From assembly GCF_017114825.1 (NCBI RefSeq), contig NZ_JADEVO010000023.1, positions 1-64,000 of the forward strand: a stretch of DNA of 64,000 nucleotides. Direction: 5' to 3'. This document shows positions 59,766-64,000 of the stretch, piece after piece (positions within the stretch are counted from its first letter, which is position 1; every line of letters starts with the position of its first letter). The notes beneath the pieces are model-generated. The model was not told where the DNA came from, searched no databases, and saw only the letters and a program-made list of their open reading frames with translations. The position numbers and the translations under genes are program-made. This DNA is from Pseudomonas gregormendelii. Lineage in GTDB: Bacteria > Pseudomonadota > Gammaproteobacteria > Pseudomonadales > Pseudomonadaceae.

Positions 59766-62700
59766 ATGCCGAAATCTGTTGACCGTATTCCGCCGATGCC
59801 GCGTATCCAGGCGCTGGACCCCAAACGGTCCGAGCAAAGTTGGGAAAGCGCGCCACAGTTGCTCGCGGCCCTCAACGGTGCCCGCCTGGGCGCCTGGTAT
59901 TGGGACATCGAGCGTGGGCAGATCAGTTGGTCTCGGGGTACCCAGGCGCTGTTTGGCTTCGACCCCCATACGCCGCTGCCCGCCGACCTGGAATACCTCG
60001 ACCTGCTGCCGCCGGAAGACCGGGCAAAAACCGTGCGCGCCTTCCATGCAGTGATCGCCGGCGCGCCGCTGGAGCAGGCGATGCACCACCGCATTCGCTG
60101 GCCCGATGGCAGCCTGCACTGGCTGGAGATCAATGGCAGCCTGCTGCCAGACAAGGACGGCCGCCCGCGAATGATCGGCGTGATCCGCGAAATCACCCAC
60201 CAGCGCCAGCGCGAACAGGCCCTGAGCAGCTCGGAGAAACGTTTCGCGACGCTGTTTCACCTGTGCCCGAACATGGTGCTGCTGACCCGCCAGGAAGACG
60301 GCCTGATCACCGAGGCCAACCAGTATTTTGAAAGCCTGTTCGGCTGGCCGGTACAGAACGCCATCGGCCGAACCACCCTGGAGCTGGGCCTCTGGGTGCA
60401 TCCCGAGCAGCGCGAGCGACTGGTCAAGGCGACCAAGGCCAAAGGTGAACTCATCAGCATGGAGGTGCAGTTTCGCGCCAGCAACGGGCAGATCCACGAC
60501 GGCATTCTCAGCGCGCAGAAGGTCGAACTCGAAGGCCAACCCTATCTGCTCAGCACCTTCCTCGACACCACCGAACGCAAAGCCGCCGAGCTCGCCCTCA
60601 AAGACAGCCAGGAGCGCCTGGACCTGGCGCTGGATTCGGCGCAACTGGGTACCTGGGATTGGCACATCCCCAGCGGCATGCTCTATGGCTCGGCACGCGC
60701 TGCGCAGTTGCACGGGTTGGAGGCAATCCCTTTCCACGAGTCCTTCGACGAGTTTTTCGAAGGCGTACCCGATGAAGAGCGCGGCAGCATGCGCGACGCC
60801 TACCGCAGCTTGCGCGAGGGCCCGGCCGGCAATTATCAGCTGACCTACCGGGTGCAACTGGCCGACGGCAGCTCGCGCTACCTGGAAAGCCGCGCGCGGC
60901 TGTACCGCGACGAAAACGGTGCCCCGCTGCGCATGGCCGGCACCCTGCTCGACATCACTGATCAGGTGGAGCGTGAGCAACAGCTGGTAGCGTCGGAAGA
61001 GAAATTTGCCAGCCTGTTCCAGGTCAGCCCCGATCCAATTTGCGTCACTCGCCAGGACAGCGGCCAGTTCATCGAGATCAACTCCAGCTTCACCCAGGCA
61101 TTTGGCTGGAGCGCCACCGATGTGATCGGGCACAGCGCCGACGAAATCGGCCTGTGGGACGCCTCGGCGAAAAGCCTGCACCGCATTGAACAGGTGATCC
61201 GCGAACAGGGCCTGAGTAACGTGGCCATCCAGGTCCAGCACAAAGATGGGCATTCGCTCACCTGTGTGATCTCCAGCCGCCAGATCAGTGTCAGCGACCA
61301 TCCCTGCGTGGTCACCACCCTGCGCGACATCACCCAGCAGCAGCGGTCTGAAGCGGCACTCAAGGCCAGCGAAGAGAAATTTGCCAAGGCGTTCCACTCC
61401 AGCCCGGACGCCATCACCATCACCGAGCGCGACACCGGACGTTACCTGGAGGTCAACGACGGCTTCTGCCGCCTCACCGGCTACCAGGCCGATGAAGTCG
61501 TCGGGCGCACGGTGTATCAGGTCGGCATCTGGGCCGAGGAGAAACAGCGCTCCTCACTGCTGGCCGAACTGCAGCTCAACGGCCGGGTGCATCACCAGGA
61601 AATGCTCGGGCGCAACAAGCGCGGCGAGTTGCTCACCGTTGAAGTGTCGGTAGAGCCCATCACCCTCAACGAAACCGCCTGCCTGCTGCTGACCGCCCGG
61701 GACGTCAGCCTGCTGAAAAACGCCGAGGCGCAGATTCGCCACCTGGCCTACCACGACCCCCTGACCAACCTGCCCAACCGCGCATTGCTGATGGACCGCC
61801 TGAGCCAGCAGATCGCCCTGCTCAAGCGCCACAACCTGCGCGGCGCCCTGCTGTTTCTCGACCTCGACCACTTCAAGCACATCAATGATTCCCTCGGGCA
61901 TCCCGTGGGCGACACCGTACTGAAAATCATCACCGCGCGCCTCGAAGCCAGCGTGCGCATGGAAGACACCGTGGCACGCCTGGGGGGTGACGAGTTCGTT
62001 GTGCTGCTCAGCGGCCTGGAAGGTTCGCGCGAGGAGGTCAGCACCCAGGTGCGCAGCCTGGCTGACACCCTGCGCGAACTGCTGTCGGAGCCCATGTTCC
62101 TCGACGGACAACGCCTGCAAGTCACACCCAGCATCGGCATCGCACTGATTCCCGATCACGGCTCGACCCCCACCGACCTGCTCAAGCGCGCCGACATCGC
62201 CCTGTACCGGGCCAAGGACTCAGGCCGCAATACCGCGCAGATGTACCACAACACCATGCAAAAGGCCGCCAGCGAACGCCTGCGCATGGAAACCGACCTG
62301 CGCCTGGCGCTGTCGCGCAACGAATTTCGCGTGCACTTCCAGCCCCAGATCGACGCCCGGGACAACCGCATCGTCGGCGCCGAGGCACTGGTGCGCTGGA
62401 ATCACCCCGCACTGGGCGCCCAGTCACCCAGCGAGTTCATCAAGGTGCTGGAGGACAGCGGACTGATCCTGGAGGTCGGCAGCTGGATCATCGACGAAGC
62501 CTGCCGCGCATTCCAGCACCTGATGGCCGAAGGTCTGATCGACCCGCTCGACTTCAGCCTGTGCGTCAACATCAGCCCGCGCCAATTTCGCCAGAACGAC
62601 TTCGTCGAACGCGTCGAACACAGCCTGCGCAGCCACGGCCTGCCCTGCTCGCTGCTGAAACTGGAAATCACCGAAGGCATCGTCATTCAGAACCTGGAAG

Positions 62701-63044
62701 ACACCATCAGCAAGATGTGCCGCCTGAAGAAACTCGGCGTGAGCTTCGCCATGGACGATTTTGGCACCGGCTACTCGTCCCTGACCTACCTCAAGCGCCT
62801 GCCGGTCGACACCCTGAAAATCGATCAGTCCTTCATCCGCGACGCCACCACCGACCCCAACGACGCCGAAATCATCCGTGCCATCGTCGCCATGGCCCGC
62901 AGCCTGGGGTTGAAGGTGATCGCCGAAGGGGTGGAAACCCTGGAGCAGCTGGAGTTTCTGCAGGGACTGGGGTGTTATTTTTACCAAGGGTATCTGCACA
63001 GCCGGCCGTTGCCGGTGGAAGCCTTCCAAAAGCTCCTTCAATAA
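59766..63044 (+). CDS. Five-PAS GGDEF-EAL protein (cyclic-di-GMP metabolism)
   Basis: A 1092-residue cytoplasmic protein without membrane segments. Five PAS-type sensor domains lie in a row (about 35-150, 155-270, 280-405, 410-530, 535-655). The GGDEF domain has an intact RLGGDEFVVLL (about 740-750) and the inhibitory I-site RMED exactly 5 residues before it. The EAL domain has EALVRW (about 872), DDFGTGYSS, LKIDQSF and EGVET, so all expected catalytic residues are there. It should both make and break cyclic-di-GMP, with PAS ligand or partner input setting the balance. ATG 59766 follows AAGG. Confidence 0.94.
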   Translation: MPKSVDRIPPMPRIQALDPKRSEQSWESAPQLLAALNGARLGAWYWDIERGQISWSRGTQALFGFDPHTPLPADLEYLDLLPPEDRAKTVRAFHAVIAGAPLEQAMHHRIRWPDGSLHWLEINGSLLPDKDGRPRMIGVIREITHQRQREQALSSSEKRFATLFHLCPNMVLLTRQEDGLITEANQYFESLFGWPVQNAIGRTTLELGLWVHPEQRERLVKATKAKGELISMEVQFRASNGQIHDGILSAQKVELEGQPYLLSTFLDTTERKAAELALKDSQERLDLALDSAQLGTWDWHIPSGMLYGSARAAQLHGLEAIPFHESFDEFFEGVPDEERGSMRDAYRSLREGPAGNYQLTYRVQLADGSSRYLESRARLYRDENGAPLRMAGTLLDITDQVEREQQLVASEEKFASLFQVSPDPICVTRQDSGQFIEINSSFTQAFGWSATDVIGHSADEIGLWDASAKSLHRIEQVIREQGLSNVAIQVQHKDGHSLTCVISSRQISVSDHPCVVTTLRDITQQQRSEAALKASEEKFAKAFHSSPDAITITERDTGRYLEVNDGFCRLTGYQADEVVGRTVYQVGIWAEEKQRSSLLAELQLNGRVHHQEMLGRNKRGELLTVEVSVEPITLNETACLLLTARDVSLLKNAEAQIRHLAYHDPLTNLPNRALLMDRLSQQIALLKRHNLRGALLFLDLDHFKHINDSLGHPVGDTVLKIITARLEASVRMEDTVARLGGDEFVVLLSGLEGSREEVSTQVRSLADTLRELLSEPMFLDGQRLQVTPSIGIALIPDHGSTPTDLLKRADIALYRAKDSGRNTAQMYHNTMQKAASERLRMETDLRLALSRNEFRVHFQPQIDARDNRIVGAEALVRWNHPALGAQSPSEFIKVLEDSGLILEVGSWIIDEACRAFQHLMAEGLIDPLDFSLCVNISPRQFRQNDFVERVEHSLRSHGLPCSLLKLEITEGIVIQNLEDTISKMCRLKKLGVSFAMDDFGTGYSSLTYLKRLPVDTLKIDQSFIRDATTDPNDAEIIRAIVAMARSLGLKVIAEGVETLEQLEFLQGLGCYFYQGYLHSRPLPVEAFQKLLQ

Positions 63045-63054
63045 CCGCTGAACG

Positions 63055-63136
63055 TGTAGGAGCTGCCGCAGGCTGCGAACTTTTGATCTTGGCCTGCCAA
63101 AAAATCAAAAGATCGCAGCCTGCGGCAGCTCCTACG
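63055..63136. repeat. REP palindrome, GGAGCTGCCGCAGGCTGCG type
   Basis: TGTAGGAGCTGCCGCAGGCT and its inverted partner with CGCAGCCTGCGGCAGCTCCT flank an A-rich spacer (CAAAAAATCAAAAGATC region). The block can form one long hairpin just after the GGDEF-EAL stop. Confidence 0.85.
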
Positions 63137-63149
63137 GGGGAACGCGCAT

Positions 63150-63175
63150 AAAAAAGGGCGCCAATGGCGCCCTTT
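63150..63175. terminator. Bidirectional terminator between the GGDEF-EAL gene and hsp20
   Basis: GGGCGCC and GGCGCCC form a GC stem with A runs before it and T runs after it on each strand. It can end both converging transcripts. Confidence 0.9.
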
Positions 63176-63188
63176 TCATTGCTCGGCC

Positions 63189-63635
63189 TTAGTGCTGCAA
63201 AGCCGGCTTTTCCATCCCGTTGATCGGGATGCGTTTGGCTTTCGCCTCCTCCGGAATCACCCGCAGCAAATCAATGCTCAGCAACCCGTTACGCAGGTCA
63301 GCGGCCTTGATTTCGATGTGATCCGCCAGGCGGAACGACAGCTTGAAAGCACGTTGGGCGATGCCCTGGTGCAGGAAGGTCACGCCTTCGGTAGCGTCGC
63401 GTTTGCCGCCACTGATGGTCAGCACGCCCTTCTCGACTTGCAGGTCCAGGTCTTCTTCCTGGAACCCGGCTGCGGCGACCACGATGCGGTATTGGTCGTC
63501 ACCGTGTTTTTCCACGTTGTAGGGCGGATAGGTGCTGCCTGGCTCATTGCGCAGGGCGGTTTCGAACAGGTCGTTAAAACGGTCGAAGCCTACCGAGGAA
63601 CGGAACAGTGGGGCCAGGGAAAATGCAGTACTCAT
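63189..63635 (-). CDS. Hsp20 small heat-shock chaperone (IbpA-like)
   Basis: A 148-residue alpha-crystallin-domain protein: conserved DQYRIVVAAAGFQEEDLDLQ and VLTISGGKRDA in the core, C-terminal IxI-like RIPIN region. It binds unfolding proteins without ATP. AGGAG ribosome site 5 bases before the ATG. Upstream TGAGATA-poor; no obvious sigma-32 box was confirmed. Confidence 0.93.
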   Translation of the reverse strand: MSTAFSLAPLFRSSVGFDRFNDLFETALRNEPGSTYPPYNVEKHGDDQYRIVVAAAGFQEEDLDLQVEKGVLTISGGKRDATEGVTFLHQGIAQRAFKLSFRLADHIEIKAADLRNGLLSIDLLRVIPEEAKAKRIPINGMEKPALQH

Positions 63636-63756
63636 GATTCAAATCTCCTGAAAACAATCAGCAAGGTTTATGTCTCCGCGACCCGAATTCGGCATCGCGT
63701 ACCCCTTAGATAGGGACCGCTGATTACATTTCAAGAGATTATCTGAAGATTTTTTT

Positions 63757-63975
63757 TCAGGCCGCTTCGGACACCTGAAGACCCAGTAAACGCGAGACAT
63801 TATCCAGCTCTGTCTCGCGGCGCAGCACCGTAAACAGCTCGACCGCTTCCGGATAATTGCGGGTCAGCATTGCCAGCCACTGCTTCAAACGCCCCGGCGA
63901 TTGGCGCGCTGTCATTTGCGCCTTGGCTTGCAGCCAAAAGTCCTGGATCAACGGCAACAACTCGGCCCAGGTCAT
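63757..63975 (-). CDS. Hypothetical protein (72 aa)
   Basis: A short soluble protein, MTWAELLPLIQDFWLQAKAQ, with a helical layout and no known motif. ATG 63975 follows GAGGAGG by 8-9 nt. The ORF start codon at 63984 is rejected. It appears conserved in style but I do not recognise it. Confidence 0.7.
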   Translation of the reverse strand: MTWAELLPLIQDFWLQAKAQMTARQSPGRLKQWLAMLTRNYPEAVELFTVLRRETELDNVSRLLGLQVSEAA

Positions 63976-64000
63976 TTCGACCACCTCCTCACCCGCCCGC

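Overview
The window is a chromosomal segment of a fluorescent Pseudomonas (P. fluorescens group). The evidence is the high GC content, the gene order metZ-purF-cvpA-dedD-folC-accD-trpF-truA-fimV-usg-asd-leuB-leuD-leuC, the thrS-infC-rpmI-rplT-pheS-pheT-ihfA block, an RsmE-type CsrA protein, and Pseudomonas-type REP palindromes between genes. No rRNA or CRISPR array is present.

Layout. 1-5067 is an AT-richer accessory strip beside the 3' end of a tRNA-Pro gene. It holds truncated open frames, a 60-bp tandem array with a perfect 16-bp palindrome in most units, an RSF1010 RepA-like ATPase, and a frameshifted hypothetical gene. It looks like a decayed plasmid-like or integrative element. 5068-12523 is the translation block on the minus strand: tRNA-Pro, merR-like, ihfA, pheT, pheS, rplT, rpmI, infC (AUU start), thrS. 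12898-14915 holds small conserved genes (a secreted protein, a cold-shock protein, an I78-type inhibitor lipoprotein, two hypotheticals). 14953-22050 is a complete ribose/nucleoside operon (rbsBACRKD plus a secreted nucleoside hydrolase) behind a perfect RbsR-type operator. 22121-29333 holds a coiled-coil protein, a periplasmic asparaginase, an SOS-box-controlled DUF1654 gene followed by an EndA-like nuclease, a SPOR lipoprotein, rsmE, a frameshifted membrane gene, a HIT-like protein, tRNA-Val and a PuuB-like oxidase.

29446-35019 encodes a periplasmic molybdenum hydroxylase: a Tat-exported Mo subunit, a 2Fe-2S subunit, a three-haem cytochrome c and the XdhC maturation factor. Electrons probably pass from an aldehyde or N-heterocycle through 2Fe-2S and haem to the respiratory chain. 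35559-39480 is an iron-responsive cell-surface signalling set (ECF sigma, FecR anti-sigma, TonB receptor with STN domain). 39751-40136 carries tRNA-Asp, tRNA-Asp and tRNA-Val. 40387-58662 is a biosynthetic stretch for methionine, purine, folate, fatty acid, tryptophan, lysine/threonine and leucine, with truA and fimV inside it. 58809-63984 has a LysR regulator divergent from leuC, a five-PAS GGDEF-EAL protein, a small heat-shock protein and a small hypothetical.

Most of the window is ordinary core genome. The parts that existing annotation explains least are the repeat array with the RepA-like ATPase (1-2.4 kb), two small ORFs with good ribosome sites, two single-base frameshifts, a terminator hairpin just ahead of pheS, a tRNA-Val with an acceptor-stem mismatch, and an SOS-controlled nuclease pair.
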